This document shows, piece by piece, positions 26,644 to 49,906 of a DNA stretch of 64,000 bases. Position 1 is the stretch's first letter. Each line of letters opens with the position of its first letter. The notes under the pieces were generated by a model that ran no database searches, was not told the origin of the DNA, and saw only the letters and a program-made list of their open reading frames with translations. The stretch comes from Paracoccus sp. MBLB3053 (GTDB lineage Bacteria > Pseudomonadota > Alphaproteobacteria > Rhodobacterales > Rhodobacteraceae). The position numbers were made by a program, and so were the translations under genes. The stretch is taken from contig NZ_JAVQLW010000001.1 of the NCBI RefSeq assembly GCF_031822435.1, positions 1,433,501-1,497,500 on the forward strand. The letters are read 5' to 3'.

Positions 26644-26746
26644 TTCCCGGAATTGCGCTGTCTTCTTCCCCATGGATATGCCATCTGCCCTGGGCGATGA
26701 GTGGAATGCGAGCTGGGTCAGCGGATACTGGCTGGCAAGCGGAAAT

Positions 26747-26761
26747 GTTCGCTTGATGTTC
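26747..26761 (+). promoter_or_regulatory. LexA (SOS) box upstream of uvrA
   Basis: GTTC at 26747-26750 and GTTC at 26758-26761 are exactly seven bases apart (GCTTGAT), the GTTC-N7-GTTC operator known for alphaproteobacterial LexA. It is 66 bases before the uvrA start codon. Repression of uvrA by LexA and induction after DNA damage are expected. Confidence 0.8.
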
Positions 26762-26826
26762 CGTTCACGGTTGCCATTTCCCGCGTGATGCCTATCTCAT
26801 TCGCTTGGCGGAAACAGGACGTGGCG

Positions 26827-29681
<2,855 letters not shown>

Positions 29682-29685
<4 letters not shown>

Positions 29686-30059
29686 TACCCGCCCGAAACT
29701 GGCAGCGGTTGGAAGGTGGCGGGCTCGCGCTTGGGGGCGTGATGGTCGCGGGATTTGCATCTCCGGGATGGCCATGGTGGGCGTGGGTTCTTGCGTTGCT
29801 CGCGCCGGATCTTGCGATGCTGGGCTATGCCGTGGGAAGGCGGGCAGGCGCCGCGACCTATAACCTCGCGCATCTTTACGCGATGCCTTTCCTGCTGATG
29901 GTGCTGGGTGTGGCGTCCGGCTCGACTGCGGTCATTTCGGCGGGTGGGCTTTGGCTCGCACATATCGGCGTCGATCGCGCGCTTGGCTACGGATTGAAGC
30001 TGTCGTCCGGTTTCCATGACACCCATCTGGGACCGATCGGTCGGAATTCGTCAGACTGA
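29682..30059 (+). CDS. DUF4260 family membrane protein
   Basis: A 125-residue protein starting at GTG 29682 within the uvrA stop. It has about four hydrophobic segments ([61 protein letters not shown]) and ends with the family pattern [20 protein letters not shown]. Its function is unknown. Coupling to uvrA suggests co-transcription, but an active role in repair is not implied by the sequence. Confidence 0.8.
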
Positions 30060-31144
<1,085 letters not shown>

Positions 31145-31147
31145 GCC

Positions 31148-31765
31148 ATGGTCGATACCGTAGCCCTGGCCGAACTGGCCGAGCATGTTTCACTGCGTCG
31201 CGCGAATGACGTCGTTTCGACCGAGATCGCCTTCGATGAACTGACCGTCACGGTCACGGCCTCGGGCCTGGTCGGGCTGATCGAGTTCCTGCGAAATGAC
31301 GCGAACTGCCGCTTCTCGACGCTGATCGACATCACGGCCGTCGATAACCCGTCGCGCCCGGCGCGCTTCGACGTGGTTTATCATCTGCTGTCGATGTACC
31401 AGAACCACCGCATCCGTGTGAAGGTTCAGGTCCGCGAGGACGAGGTTGTCCCATCGCTGATCGGGGTTTTCCCGGGCGCGAACTGGTATGAACGCGAGAT
31501 CTTCGACATGTTCGGGATACTGTTCTCGGGTCATCCGGATCTGCGCCGTATCCTGACGGATTACGGGTTCCGGGGCTACCCGCTGCGCAAGGACTTCCCC
31601 ACCACGGGCTATGTCGAAGTGCGCTGGAATGATGTTGAGAAACGCGTGGTCTATGAGCCCGTGAACCTCGTTCAGGAATATCGCCAGTTCGACTTCCTGT
31701 CCCCGTGGGAAGGCGCGAAATATGTGCTTCCGGGCGACGAGAAGGCGCCTGAGGCGAAAAAGTGA
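31148..31765 (+). CDS. nuoC: NADH:quinone oxidoreductase subunit C
   Basis: A 205-residue peripheral-arm subunit (30 kDa type). The family signature is [22 protein letters not shown] followed by [16 protein letters not shown]. It packs against subunit D near the quinone site and carries no cofactor. It is separate from nuoD, as usual in alphaproteobacteria and mitochondria and unlike the enterobacterial fusion. Confidence 0.98.
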   Translation: MVDTVALAELAEHVSLRRANDVVSTEIAFDELTVTVTASGLVGLIEFLRNDANCRFSTLIDITAVDNPSRPARFDVVYHLLSMYQNHRIRVKVQVREDEVVPSLIGVFPGANWYEREIFDMFGILFSGHPDLRRILTDYGFRGYPLRKDFPTTGYVEVRWNDVEKRVVYEPVNLVQEYRQFDFLSPWEGAKYVLPGDEKAPEAKK

Positions 31766-31811
31766 CCGCAGAGCGGCGCAGCTTCATCTGCGCGCCACGC
31801 ATCGCATGTAA

Positions 31812-33058
<1,247 letters not shown>

Positions 33059-33059
<1 letters not shown>

Positions 33060-33796
33060 TGCTGCGCCGTCTTTCCCCTGTTCAGCCGGACTCGTTCGAG
33101 TTCAGCCCCAAGAACCTTGAATGGGCTCAGGCCCAGATCACCAAATACCCGGAAGGTCGCCAGCAATCGGCGATCATCCCCGTTCTATGGCGCGCCCAGG
33201 AACAGGAAGGCTGGCTGTCGCGGCCGGCGATCGAATATTGCGCCGATCTGCTGGGCATGCCCTATATCCGCGCGCTGGAAGTGGCGACCTTCTACTTCAT
33301 GTTCCAGCTGCAACCGGTCGGGACCGTCGCGCATATCCAGATCTGCGGAACCACGACCTGCATGGTTTGCGGCGCGGAAGACCTGATCCGGGTCTGCAAG
33401 GAAAAGATCGCGGCCCAGCCCCATGCCCTGTCGGCCGATGGCCGTTTCAGCTGGGAAGAGGTCGAATGCCTCGGCGCCTGCACCAACGCCCCCATGGCCC
33501 AGATCGGCAAGGACTTCTACGAAGACCTGACCGTCGAGAAGCTGTCGGCGCTGATCGACAGCTTCGCGGCGGGCGAGGTTCCGGTTCCCGGCCCGCAGAA
33601 CGGTCGCTTCTCGGCCGAGCCGCTGGGCGGAGCGACCACGCTGACCGCCGAATCCGGAGAGGCGCATAACGGCAGCGTCGCCATTGCGGTCAAGCTGGGC
33701 GACACAGTGAAGCGTATCGACGGCACCGAGGTGCCGATCACGACGCCTTGGCTCGGCAAAGTGACCGAGACGGAAAAGGGTGATATCAACGGCTAA
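33059..33796 (+). CDS. nuoE: NADH:quinone oxidoreductase subunit E
   Basis: A 245-residue subunit of the NADH-oxidising module. It holds the [2Fe-2S] cluster N1a through cysteines in [11 protein letters not shown] and [11 protein letters not shown]. The first 160 residues are the 24 kDa thioredoxin-like fold. The remaining 85 residues are an Ala/Gly/Thr-rich tail, as known for the Paracoccus protein. The start overlaps the nuoD stop. Confidence 0.98.
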
Positions 33797-33838
33797 GGGC
33801 CAAATGCCGGCCTCGGGTAGACAGGGAAGCTGCTGACC

Positions 33839-34461
33839 ATGGAACGATCGGTTTGCAACAGGAATTGCTGGATCTTGGGCGCGATTGCCGGGGTCGTGGT
33901 GCTGTTGTTCACTTCGGGCATCGGTGAGCTGGGTCTGGCCGGCGGGCTGTTCCTGGGCCTTATCACCTTCGCACTGTTCGGCGCGCTGATGGTCTGGCTT
34001 GTATGCGGCACCCGGCCCGACCTGTTCGAAGGCGATGATGGCATGACGGGCCTCGACTGGGAACGCGAGGCGGTCGAGCATCAGCCGACCGCAATGCTCG
34101 TCTCGGCATCGCTCGGCCCCGAGCCGGTCACCTCTGCGACGCAGATGCCGATCATGGCCGGGGCCATGCCGGCACCCAGGCCCACTCCGGCACCGGTCAC
34201 GGCTTCCGAGCTGCAGCCCGATGATCTGCGCCGCATCAAGGGCGTCGGCGAAAAGCTTTCGGTCTGGCTGAATGAAAACGGCGTGACACGCTTCGATCAG
34301 ATCGCCGCCTGGGACGATGCCGCCGTCGCGGAATTCGCCCATCGGCTGGGCCGGATGGGTGGCCGGATCGAGGCGGATGACTGGGTTGGTCAGGCGAGGC
34401 TGCTGGCCCGAGGTGGTGAGACCGAGCATTCGCGCTTGGTCGATCGTGGCGAGAGCACTTG

Positions 34462-34462
<1 letters not shown>
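33839..34462 (+). CDS. Membrane-anchored helix-hairpin-helix protein within the nuo operon
   Basis: A 207-residue protein. Two hydrophobic segments (WILGAIAGVVVLLFTSG and LFLGLITFALFGALMVWLV) lie at about 11-57. A Pro/Ala/Met-rich linker leads to a C-terminal domain of about 70 residues beginning LQPDDLRRIKGVGEKLSVWL, with the GVGEKL hairpin of helix-hairpin-helix folds, and FDQIAAWDDAAVAEFAHRL. Similar domains are found in proteins near complex I genes across Rhodobacterales. Function unknown. Overlaps the next gene by one base. It occupies the place of an unassigned frame in the P. denitrificans cluster. Confidence 0.8.
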
Positions 34463-36034
<1,572 letters not shown>

Positions 36035-36209
36035 TCCAACAATGGTTCCTCCCTTCGACATTCCGGCTTGGAGGTCCCCCATGGCGGGGGCCGCGCGCTT
36101 GCGTGCCTGCCGGAATGGGCGGGGGATCACGGCCGGCTCGCGTCTTGGTGTCCGGTCCGGGCAGGAGCCCCATGTTATGACGAAGCGTCATGACAAGGAG
36201 GCATATGCC

Positions 36210-36614
36210 ATGAAACCGATTGCTGTCGCGCTGATCGCCGCGACGCTTCTTGCAGCGGGACCTGCAGTCGCGCTCGAGCCGCTGAGCCAGGAAAAATACG
36301 TGAACGACCGGCTGATCGCGGCGCGGATCGCGGACCGCATCCGTCGTGAATGTCCGACCTTGGACGCGCGGATACTTTATGCCTATGGCGAGGCACGCAA
36401 ACTCAAGCGCTATGCCGAGCAGAAGGGATATTCCGCAAAGGAAATCGATGCCTTCCTCGACAGCAAGGAAGACAAGAAGCGCATCTATGCCGTGGCCGAC
36501 GACTACCTGAACCGCAAGGGCGCAAGGAAAGGCGACGCGCAAAGCTATTGCGCCGTGGGTCAGCAGGCCATTGCCGACAAGAACCTTATCGGCAGCTTTC
36601 TGGTGGCGAAATGA
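36210..36614 (+). CDS. DUF5333-type exported protein in the nuo operon
   Basis: A 134-residue protein with a signal peptide ([21 protein letters not shown]). The mature part is helical and charged. It has two cysteines ([12 protein letters not shown] and [12 protein letters not shown]) that could form a disulfide in the periplasm, and the pattern [19 protein letters not shown]. This fits DUF5333. ATG 36210 has AAGGAGG upstream, and the open frame before it (from 36042) looks non-coding. Stop overlaps the next start (ATGA). Function unknown. Confidence 0.82.
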   Translation: MKPIAVALIAATLLAAGPAVALEPLSQEKYVNDRLIAARIADRIRRECPTLDARILYAYGEARKLKRYAEQKGYSAKEIDAFLDSKEDKKRIYAVADDYLNRKGARKGDAQSYCAVGQQAIADKNLIGSFLVAK

Positions 36615-37063
36615 AGGCGTGGATGAATCGCATGGGGCTGGCGTTGATGGCAGCTTCAGCCGCCGCGATGATCGCGGCGGACGCTTTTGCGGGCGAGCCT
36701 TCCGACCCATTCGCCCCGACCGCTCAGAAATTCTACCTCGAGTTCGACACGCTCGCGCCTCTGGACATCAATTGTGATGCCAGCGGCCCGGGGGTGCGCA
36801 CCAAGGTCACACGCAACCTTGCAGGCAAGCCGATCCTGCGCATCACAGGCAATGCCGATCAGGCAGAGATCGCATGCTGGCGCTCGGACGGTAGCCGTTA
36901 CACCACGACCGCAAATCGCGCGCTTCGCTACACCGCGGGCGAGCCGATCCACGCGACGGTGAGCTTCAACCGAGACCGCGACGCGATGACTGTCGTCCTG
37001 CGCCGGGGCGTGAAGGAACGCATCGTCAAGGTCCTGCATCGCTCATTCGTCAGGGTGCAGTGA
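36611..37063 (+). CDS. Exported protein of unknown function in the nuo operon
   Basis: A 150-residue protein starting at ATG 36611 in the stop of the DUF5333 gene. It has a signal peptide ([21 protein letters not shown]). The mature part is beta-rich with two cysteines ([10 protein letters not shown] and [12 protein letters not shown]), again suited to a periplasmic disulfide. No family recognised. Its stop TGA overlaps the ATG of a 42-codon frame. Confidence 0.75.
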   Translation: MKAWMNRMGLALMAASAAAMIAADAFAGEPSDPFAPTAQKFYLEFDTLAPLDINCDASGPGVRTKVTRNLAGKPILRITGNADQAEIACWRSDGSRYTTTANRALRYTAGEPIHATVSFNRDRDAMTVVLRRGVKERIVKVLHRSFVRVQ

Positions 37064-37191
37064 TGGGGGGTATGCGGTTGGAATTGAATGCGGAACTGAA
37101 AACCGGGCCAGCCTTCGGCCAGCAATTGAATCGCGCGAGAGCCGCCGGATCGCGTTCCGGCAAGACGATGCTTCGTCACCGCGACGGATAA
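37063..37191 (+). CDS. Possible 42-residue basic protein coupled to the preceding gene
   Basis: ATG 37063 overlaps the upstream stop (TGATG). The frame runs to TAA 37189-37191, 11 bases before nuoG. The product is basic and hydrophilic ([20 protein letters not shown], then Arg-rich). A second in-frame ATG at 37072 follows GGGGGG and would give 39 residues. It fills what would otherwise be a 140-base gap in a compact operon, but codon evidence is thin. Confidence 0.35.
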   Translation: MGGMRLELNAELKTGPAFGQQLNRARAAGSRSGKTMLRHRDG

Positions 37192-37202
37192 GGAAAGACA
37201 AG

Positions 37203-39221
37203 ATGGCAGATCTTCGCAAGCTCAAGATCGACGACAAGATTATCGAGGTCGATCCGAACATGACCCTGATCCAGGCCTGTGAACTGGCCGGGGTCGAGGT
37301 GCCGCGTTTCTGCTATCACGAGCGGCTGTCGATCGCCGGCAACTGCCGCATGTGCCTTGTCGAGGTCGTCGGCGGCCCGCCGAAGCCCGCGGCATCCTGC
37401 GCGATGCAGGTCAAGGACCTGCGCCCCGGCCCAGAGGGTGCGCCGTCGGAGATCAAGACCAACTCGCCCATGGTCAAGAAGGCCCGCGAAGGGGTGATGG
37501 AGTTCCTGCTCATCAACCACCCGCTCGACTGCCCGATCTGTGACCAGGGCGGCGAATGCGACCTGCAGGATCAGGCCATGGCCTACGGTGTCGATTTCAG
37601 CCGCTATCGCGAACCGAAGCGCGCGACCGAGGACCTGAACCTTGGCCCGCTGGTCGAGACCCACATGACCCGGTGCATCAGCTGCACGCGCTGCGTGCGC
37701 TTCACCACCGAGGTCGCAGGCATCACCCAGATGGGCCAGACCGGTCGCGGCGAGGATGCCGAGATCACCAGCTATCTGAATGAAACCCTGGCCTCGAACC
37801 TGCAGGGCAACATCATCGACCTCTGCCCGGTCGGCGCGCTTGTCTCGAAGCCCTATGCCTTCACAGCCCGCCCCTGGGAACTGACCAAGACCGAGTCGAT
37901 CGACGTGATGGACGCGCTGGGTTCCAGCATCCGCATCGACACCAAGGGCCGCGAAGTCATGCGCATCATGCCGCGCAACCATGATGGTGTGAACGAGGAA
38001 TGGATCAGCGACAAGTCGCGCTTCGTGTGGGACGGGCTGCGCCGCCAACGTCTCGACAAGCCCTACATCCGTGAAAACGGCAAGCTGCGCCCGGCCTCAT
38101 GGCCCGAGGCACTGGAAGCTGCGGCCCGTGCCATGAAGGGCAAGAAGGTTACCGGCTTGATCGGGGATCTCGTTCCGGTCGAAGCGGCCTTCAGCCTGAA
38201 GCAGTTGATCGAAGGTCTGGGCGGCAAGGTCGAAAGCCGCACCGACGGCACCCGGCTGCCTGCCGGAAACCGCTCGGCCTATGTAGGCAATGCCTCGATC
38301 GCCGATATCGACAGCGCCAAGCGCATCCTGCTGATCGGGACCAACCCGCGCGAGGAAGCGCCGGTGCTGAATGCCCGGATCCGCAAGGCCTGGGCGAACG
38401 GCGCCGATGTGGCGCTGATCGGCACGGCCGCAGATCTGACCTATGATTACGCCCATCTCGGGACCGATCGCGCGGCGCTTGCCGACCTGCTGAACCAGGA
38501 CCTCGCCGATGAGGCGGGTACTCCGGGGCTGGTGATCGTCGGGCAGGGCGCATTGAACGAAGCGGATGGCGAGGCCGTCCTGGCCCATGCGATGCGGATC
38601 TGCGAACTGGGCGGCTGTAAGCTTCTGGTGCTGCACGCTGCGGCTGGCCGCGTCGGTGCACTGGATGTGGGCGCCGTGACCGAAGGTGGCATTACCGCGG
38701 CCATCGAGGGCGCCGAGGTGATCTACAACCTCGGCGCCGACGAGGTTGAAATCGCAGCCGGCCCCTTTGTCATTTACCAGGGCAGCCATGGCGACCGTGG
38801 CGCGCATCGCGCCGATCTTATCCTGCCGGGTGCATGCTATACCGAAGAAAACGGTCTTTTCGTGAACACCGAAGGCCGTCCGCAACTGGCCATGCGCGCG
38901 AACTTCGCGCCGGGCGAGGGCAAGGAAAACTGGGCGATCCTGCGCGCGCTTTCGGCCGAACTGGGCGCGACGCTACCTTGGGACAGCCTGGCGGGTCTGC
39001 GCCGCAAGCTGATCGAGGCGGTGCCGCATCTCGCGCAGATCGACAGCGTGCCGGCCAATGCCTGGCAGCCACTCGAATTGCGCGACATGGGCAAGGCGGA
39101 TTTCCGTCTGGCCGTGAAGGATTTCTACCTGACCAACCCCATCGCGCGCTCTTCGCCGCTGATGGGTGAGCTTTCGGCAATGGCGGCGGCGCGGCGGGCG
39201 CCGGCAATGGCAGCGGAGTGA
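37203..39221 (+). CDS. nuoG: NADH:quinone oxidoreductase subunit G
   Basis: A 672-residue iron-sulfur subunit. The N-terminal ferredoxin domain binds [2Fe-2S] N1b ([26 protein letters not shown]). The His-Cys3 cluster N5 is in [19 protein letters not shown], and N4 is in [11 protein letters not shown] and [11 protein letters not shown]. The rest is the molybdopterin-oxidoreductase-like domain without cofactor, seen as [19 protein letters not shown] and [19 protein letters not shown]. It is the largest hydrophilic subunit and wires electrons from NuoE/F toward NuoI/B. Confidence 0.98.
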   Translation: MADLRKLKIDDKIIEVDPNMTLIQACELAGVEVPRFCYHERLSIAGNCRMCLVEVVGGPPKPAASCAMQVKDLRPGPEGAPSEIKTNSPMVKKAREGVMEFLLINHPLDCPICDQGGECDLQDQAMAYGVDFSRYREPKRATEDLNLGPLVETHMTRCISCTRCVRFTTEVAGITQMGQTGRGEDAEITSYLNETLASNLQGNIIDLCPVGALVSKPYAFTARPWELTKTESIDVMDALGSSIRIDTKGREVMRIMPRNHDGVNEEWISDKSRFVWDGLRRQRLDKPYIRENGKLRPASWPEALEAAARAMKGKKVTGLIGDLVPVEAAFSLKQLIEGLGGKVESRTDGTRLPAGNRSAYVGNASIADIDSAKRILLIGTNPREEAPVLNARIRKAWANGADVALIGTAADLTYDYAHLGTDRAALADLLNQDLADEAGTPGLVIVGQGALNEADGEAVLAHAMRICELGGCKLLVLHAAAGRVGALDVGAVTEGGITAAIEGAEVIYNLGADEVEIAAGPFVIYQGSHGDRGAHRADLILPGACYTEENGLFVNTEGRPQLAMRANFAPGEGKENWAILRALSAELGATLPWDSLAGLRRKLIEAVPHLAQIDSVPANAWQPLELRDMGKADFRLAVKDFYLTNPIARSSPLMGELSAMAAARRAPAMAAE

Positions 39222-39227
39222 GGTTTG

Positions 39228-40001
39228 ATGGCGAGCCGCGTGGCAGGACTGTTCGGATTGGGGCTGACAGCGGCATTGCTGGCGGGCTGCTCGGGCGAAA
39301 CCGCTGAAACGCGACCTCCGAGCAAGCCCGACGAATTGAACGTGGCCGTCGTTCACAGCGATGCAGGGGCACCCGACAAGCAGGTCATCTCGCGCGGTCG
39401 GATCTCGACCAAGTCGGGCGACATCCTGATTCTCGAGCCCGATGGGTCTGTCAGCGAGATGACGCTGGACAGCCCCGAGGGCCGGGATGCCTTTGCGGTA
39501 AGCGAGGCGGATCTGATGGCGCTGAACGGAAACCTGGATCTCGATCTGTCGGGCGTGCCCAGCATGGGGCCGGTGCGCAGCCGCGGAATGACCGCGCAGG
39601 AAAAGGCGCTGGCCGAATTCAAGGCGCGCACGAAGCCCATGCGTCTGAACCTGCCAACGAGCTTTGCCGCCGATCCCAAGGACTTCGAGGGGGCGGCAGT
39701 CAAGACATGGGCCCGCACGAACAAATCCGGGAACAGTCTGGTCGAAGTGACGGCAAATCTGCGTGGTGGGGTGGACGCCGACACCGCGTTCGCCTATGCC
39801 ACATGCGCGCTGGCCAATTGGGCGGATGCGAACGGGACCCCCTACGCTCGCCACATTCGGACATTGCGCGACAAACGCAATGGCAAGATGGTCGTCGGCT
39901 CGGTTTTCACTCTTTCAGAGAAGAAACCGATGGGGCTGACGGTGATGACAACGAAAGACACCTTGCAGGAATGCAAGTCGCGCGGCATTCCCGCGGCGTG
40001 A
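39228..40001 (+). CDS. Lipoprotein of unknown function in the nuo operon
   Basis: A 257-residue protein with a lipoprotein signal (VAGLFGLGLTAALLAGC, lipobox LAGC). The mature chain has a polar linker, then a region with KQVISRGRISTKSGDILILE and a C-terminal domain with FAYATCALANWADANG and DTLQECKSRG (two cysteines). The ATG at 39228 is preceded by GAGGTTTG. It lies between nuoG and nuoH. Its topology would put it on the periplasmic side, opposite the peripheral arm of complex I. Function unknown. Confidence 0.8.
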   Translation: MASRVAGLFGLGLTAALLAGCSGETAETRPPSKPDELNVAVVHSDAGAPDKQVISRGRISTKSGDILILEPDGSVSEMTLDSPEGRDAFAVSEADLMALNGNLDLDLSGVPSMGPVRSRGMTAQEKALAEFKARTKPMRLNLPTSFAADPKDFEGAAVKTWARTNKSGNSLVEVTANLRGGVDADTAFAYATCALANWADANGTPYARHIRTLRDKRNGKMVVGSVFTLSEKKPMGLTVMTTKDTLQECKSRGIPAA

Positions 40002-40004
40002 TGA

Positions 40005-41057
<1,053 letters not shown>

Positions 41058-41060
41058 GGG

Positions 41061-42131
<1,071 letters not shown>

Positions 42132-42135
<4 letters not shown>

Positions 42136-42734
42136 TGACCTTCGCTTTCTACCTGTTTGCGATCAGTGCCTGTGTCGCAGGCTTCATGGTCGTGATCGGC
42201 CGCAACCCGGTTCACTCGGTGTTGTGGCTTATCCTTGCCTTCTTTTCGGCCGCGGGGCTGTTCGTGCTGCAGGGCGCGGAATTCGTCGCCCTGTTGCTGG
42301 TCGTCGTCTATGTCGGCGCCGTTGCGGTGCTGTTCCTTTTCGTCGTCATGATGCTTGACGTGGACTTCGCCGAATTGAAGGGCGAACTGGCACGTTACCT
42401 GCCACTTGCGCTGGTGATCGCCGTCGTGCTGCTGGCGCAGCTTGGGATCGCTTTTTCGGGCTGGACCCCGGCCGAGACCGCGCAAAGCCTGCGCGTCGCG
42501 CCGATGGCCGAGGGCGTCCAGAACACTCAGGGCCTGGGCTTGGTGATTTATGATCGCTACCTGCTGAACTTCCAGATCGCCGGCCTGATTTTGCTGGTCG
42601 CGATGATCGGAGCGATCGTGCTGACCATGCGCCACCGCCGCGACATCAAACGCCAGAACGTGCTTGAGCAGATGTGGCGCGACCCGGCCAAGACGATGGA
42701 ATTGAAAGACGTGAAGCCGGGGCAGGGGCTCTAA
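42132..42734 (+). CDS. nuoJ: NADH:quinone oxidoreductase subunit J
   Basis: A 200-residue membrane subunit with five helices. Conserved segments are [40 protein letters not shown] and the C-terminal [20 protein letters not shown]. The third-helix region moves during coupling in complex I. ATG 42132 gives the 200-residue length I recall for P. denitrificans; ATG 42135 is equally possible. Confidence 0.97.
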
Positions 42735-42761
42735 GCCCGGCCGGCTGCCGAAAGCCAATCG

Positions 42762-42781
42762 GGGCCGCCGCGGGGCGGCCC
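42762..42781 (+). other. GC-rich hairpin between nuoJ and nuoK
   Basis: GGGCCGCC at 42762-42769 and GGCGGCCC at 42774-42781 form a perfect 8-bp stem with a GCGG tetraloop. It sits in the only sizeable untranslated gap (97 bases) in the second half of the operon. There is no T run. It could stabilise or process the long mRNA, or attenuate expression of nuoK-N. Confidence 0.6.
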
Positions 42782-42810
42782 AACTAGCGAACGGATATTT
42801 CAACGGGTGA

Positions 42811-43137
<327 letters not shown>

Positions 43138-43143
43138 GAAGGT

Positions 43144-46858
<3,715 letters not shown>

Positions 46859-46867
46859 GGGGCGGAT

Positions 46868-48370
46868 ATGACCTCGCTCGATTTCACGACCATTCTGCCC
46901 GAGGCGCTGTTGGCCGGTTACGCGCTGGCCGCTCTCATGGTCGGGGCCTATCTCGGCAAGGACAAGCTGGCCCGGACGCTGCTCTGGGCCACCGTCGCAG
47001 CCCTGCTTGTCGTCGCAGCCATGATCGGCCTTGGCGGCCGCGAAGACATGGCGGCCTTCTACGGCATGTTCATCGATGACGGGTTCTCGCGCTTTGCGAA
47101 GGTTGTCATGCTCGTCTCGGGTGCCGCTGTGCTGGCGATGAGCGTCGACTACCTTGAGCGCCGCAAGATGCTGCGCTTCGAATTCCCGATCATCATCACT
47201 CTGTCGATCGTCGGCATGATGCTGATGGTCTCGGCCGGAGATCTGCTGACGCTCTACATGGGGCTCGAACTGCAGTCGCTGTCGCTCTATGTCGTGGCCG
47301 CGATGCGCCGCGATTCTGCGCGCTCTTCTGAGGCCGGCCTCAAGTATTTCGTGCTGGGCTCGCTCAGCTCGGGGCTGCTGCTTTACGGGGCCTCGCTGGT
47401 TTACGGCTTTGCCGGTACCACGAGCTTTGCGGGGATCATCGGGACGATGCAGTCGGGTCAGCTTTCCCTGGGTGTGCTGTTCGGCCTAGTCTTCATGCTG
47501 GTTGGTCTTTCCTTCAAGGTTTCGGCTGTGCCGTTCCACATGTGGACGCCCGATGTCTATGAAGGCTCGCCTACCCCGGTGACGGCCTTCTTCGCTTCGG
47601 CGCCGAAGGTTGCGGCCATGGCCCTCATCGCGCGCCTGGTCTTTGATGCCTTTGGCCAGGTCATCGGTGACTGGAGCCAGATCATCGCCGCCCTTGCCGT
47701 CATGTCGATGTTCCTGGGCTCGATTGCCGGGATCGGTCAGACCAATGTCAAGCGCCTGATGGCCTATTCGTCGATCGCCCATATGGGCTTTGCGCTGGTC
47801 GGCCTTGCTGCGGGCTCGTCGCTTGGCGTCCAGGCCATGCTGATCTACATGACCATCTATGCGGTGATGAATGTCGGCACCTTCGCCTTCATCCTGTCTC
47901 TCGAGAGGGACGGAACCCCGGTCACGGACCTTGCTTCGCTGAACCGTTTTGCCTGGACCGATCCTGCCAAGGGGCTGGCCGTCCTGGTGCTGATGTTCAG
48001 CCTGGCCGGCGTTCCGCCGACCCTGGGCTTCTTCGCAAAGTTCGGCGTCTTGAATGCGGCAGTCGATGCGGGCATGGGCTGGCTTGCGGTCATGGGCGTG
48101 ATCGCATCGGTCATCGGCGCCTTCTACTACCTGCGCATCGTCTACTACATGTATTTCGGCGCCGAGAATGATGGCGTGACCAGCCGCATGGGTCCGGTCC
48201 AATACCTGGCGCTGATGATCCCGGCTGCAGCCATGCTGTTCGGTGCCGTCAGCATGCTGGGAGTGGACGCGGCCGCAGGCCGCGCAGCGGAAAGCCTGCT
48301 TGCCCCGACCAGCGCAGATGCCCAGCCGGCGGCTGAAATGCTTCCGGCCGAGCCTGAACGCGTTGAGTGA
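46868..48370 (+). CDS. nuoN: NADH:quinone oxidoreductase subunit N
   Basis: A 500-residue antiporter-like subunit. Conserved segments are [59 protein letters not shown] and [15 protein letters not shown]. It is the last structural gene of the operon; its 3' end overlaps birA by eight bases. Confidence 0.98.
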   Translation: MTSLDFTTILPEALLAGYALAALMVGAYLGKDKLARTLLWATVAALLVVAAMIGLGGREDMAAFYGMFIDDGFSRFAKVVMLVSGAAVLAMSVDYLERRKMLRFEFPIIITLSIVGMMLMVSAGDLLTLYMGLELQSLSLYVVAAMRRDSARSSEAGLKYFVLGSLSSGLLLYGASLVYGFAGTTSFAGIIGTMQSGQLSLGVLFGLVFMLVGLSFKVSAVPFHMWTPDVYEGSPTPVTAFFASAPKVAAMALIARLVFDAFGQVIGDWSQIIAALAVMSMFLGSIAGIGQTNVKRLMAYSSIAHMGFALVGLAAGSSLGVQAMLIYMTIYAVMNVGTFAFILSLERDGTPVTDLASLNRFAWTDPAKGLAVLVLMFSLAGVPPTLGFFAKFGVLNAAVDAGMGWLAVMGVIASVIGAFYYLRIVYYMYFGAENDGVTSRMGPVQYLALMIPAAAMLFGAVSMLGVDAAAGRAAESLLAPTSADAQPAAEMLPAEPERVE

Positions 48371-49121
48371 TCCCTGGCCCGAAGGCGTGGGCCGGCATGT
48401 CCTGGCCCGCACAGACAGCACGAATAGCGAGGCGATCCGCCTCGCCTCGTCGCTAAGCGGTCCCGCCTGGTTCATGACACATCAACAGGTGGCCGGTCGT
48501 GGTCGCCGCGGTCGAGAATGGGTAATGCCGGCGGGTAACTTCGCCGGCACGCTTTTCTTGAGGCCGAAGGGTGGGCCGGCCGCAGCCGCGCAGATTTCCT
48601 TCGTGGCCGCGCTTGCGCTCTTCGATGCGCTGAAAGATGCCTGCGGGCCTTCCGCGCGGCTTGCGATCAAATGGCCGAACGATGTGCTGCTGAACGGCGG
48701 CAAGGTCGCCGGTATCCTGCTCGAAAGCGCCGGGGCGGGCCAAGACCTGACCGGGCTGGCCGTTGGGATCGGGGTGAACCTGGCTGCCGCACCCGATCCC
48801 GCTTCGGTCGAGAAAAGGGCGATTGCGCCTGTCTCGGTCCTGGCGGAAACCGGGTTGACCGTTTCACCCGAAGAGTTTCTCGACCTTCTCGCACCCGCCT
48901 TTGCGCGTTGGCTCGGGCAGTTTGAAACTTATGGATTCGCCCCCATCCGTTCGGCCTGGCTTGCGCGTGCTGCGCGGATTGGCGAAACGATCCTTGCCCG
49001 GACCGGGCAAGAGGAAACGAAGGGCGTTTTCGAGGGTATAGATGACACGGGTGCCCTCGTACTGAGCACGTCCGCCGGTCGCCGCTGCCTACCCGCTGCC
49101 GACGTGTTTTTCGGAGGTTGA
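48363..49121 (+). CDS. birA: Biotin--[acetyl-CoA-carboxylase] ligase
   Basis: A 252-residue enzyme attaching biotin to carboxylase carrier protein. The biotinyl-AMP site is [20 protein letters not shown], and the lysine segment is [20 protein letters not shown]. It lacks the N-terminal DNA-binding domain of E. coli BirA, so it should not repress biotin genes. The only sensible start in frame is TTG 48363 inside the end of nuoN, without a clear ribosome site, suggesting coupling to nuoN. The frame upstream reads through nuoN in another phase. Confidence 0.93.
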   Translation: MSDPWPEGVGRHVLARTDSTNSEAIRLASSLSGPAWFMTHQQVAGRGRRGREWVMPAGNFAGTLFLRPKGGPAAAAQISFVAALALFDALKDACGPSARLAIKWPNDVLLNGGKVAGILLESAGAGQDLTGLAVGIGVNLAAAPDPASVEKRAIAPVSVLAETGLTVSPEEFLDLLAPAFARWLGQFETYGFAPIRSAWLARAARIGETILARTGQEETKGVFEGIDDTGALVLSTSAGRRCLPAADVFFGG

Positions 49122-49126
49122 TCCGC

Positions 49127-49906
49127 ATGCTGCTTTGCATTGACACCGGCAATACCAATACGGTGTTTTCGGTCTGGGATGGCGAACGCTTCCGCGCAAC
49201 TTGGCGAATCGCGACCGATCACCGCCGCACTGCGGACGAATACTTTGTCTGGCTTTCGACGCTGATGACGCTGCAGAAGCTGGACCTGACGATCACGGAC
49301 TGCATCATAAGTTCTACCGCGCCGAGGGTCGTGTTCAATCTTCGGGTGCTTTGCAATCGCTATTTCGACACGCGTCCGCTGGTGGTGGGCAAGCCAGATT
49401 GCCTTTTGCCCGTTGCACCGCGCGTGGATCAGGGCACGACAGTCGGGCCGGACCGGCTTGTGAATACCGTTGGGGCCTTTGATCGTCACGGGTCCGACCT
49501 GATCGTTGTCGATTTCGGTACCGCGACCACCTTCGACGTGGTCGACACGGACGGGGGTTATGTTGGGGGCGTGATTTCTCCGGGTGTGAACCTGAGCCTC
49601 GAAGCACTTCACATGGGGGCCGCGAGCCTTCCCCATGTCGATGTCACGATGCCTGAAAAGGTGATCGGCACGAATACTGTCGCCTGCATCCAGTCAGGCA
49701 TATTTTGGGGCTATATCGGCCTTGTGCAGGGGATCGTCGAGAAGATCCGCGAAGAGAGGGGGCGTCCGATGAAGGTCATCGCGACAGGCGGACTTGCGCC
49801 ACTCTTCGATCAAGGGTTTGATCTTTTCGATGCGATCGAGGAAGACCTGACCATGCACGGCCTGCGCCTGATCCACGATTACAACAAGGAGATGGCCAAT
49901 GGCTGA
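49127..49906 (+). CDS. coaX: Type III pantothenate kinase
   Basis: A 259-residue kinase of the ASKHA fold performing the first step of coenzyme A synthesis. Motifs are LLCIDTGNTNTVFSVW (phosphate), VGPDRLVNTVGAF and IVVDFGTATTFDVVD. ATG 49127 has GGAGG at 49113-49117. Expression with birA links two cofactor steps used by carboxylases and acyl metabolism. Confidence 0.96.
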   Translation: MLLCIDTGNTNTVFSVWDGERFRATWRIATDHRRTADEYFVWLSTLMTLQKLDLTITDCIISSTAPRVVFNLRVLCNRYFDTRPLVVGKPDCLLPVAPRVDQGTTVGPDRLVNTVGAFDRHGSDLIVVDFGTATTFDVVDTDGGYVGGVISPGVNLSLEALHMGAASLPHVDVTMPEKVIGTNTVACIQSGIFWGYIGLVQGIVEKIREERGRPMKVIATGGLAPLFDQGFDLFDAIEEDLTMHGLRLIHDYNKEMANG

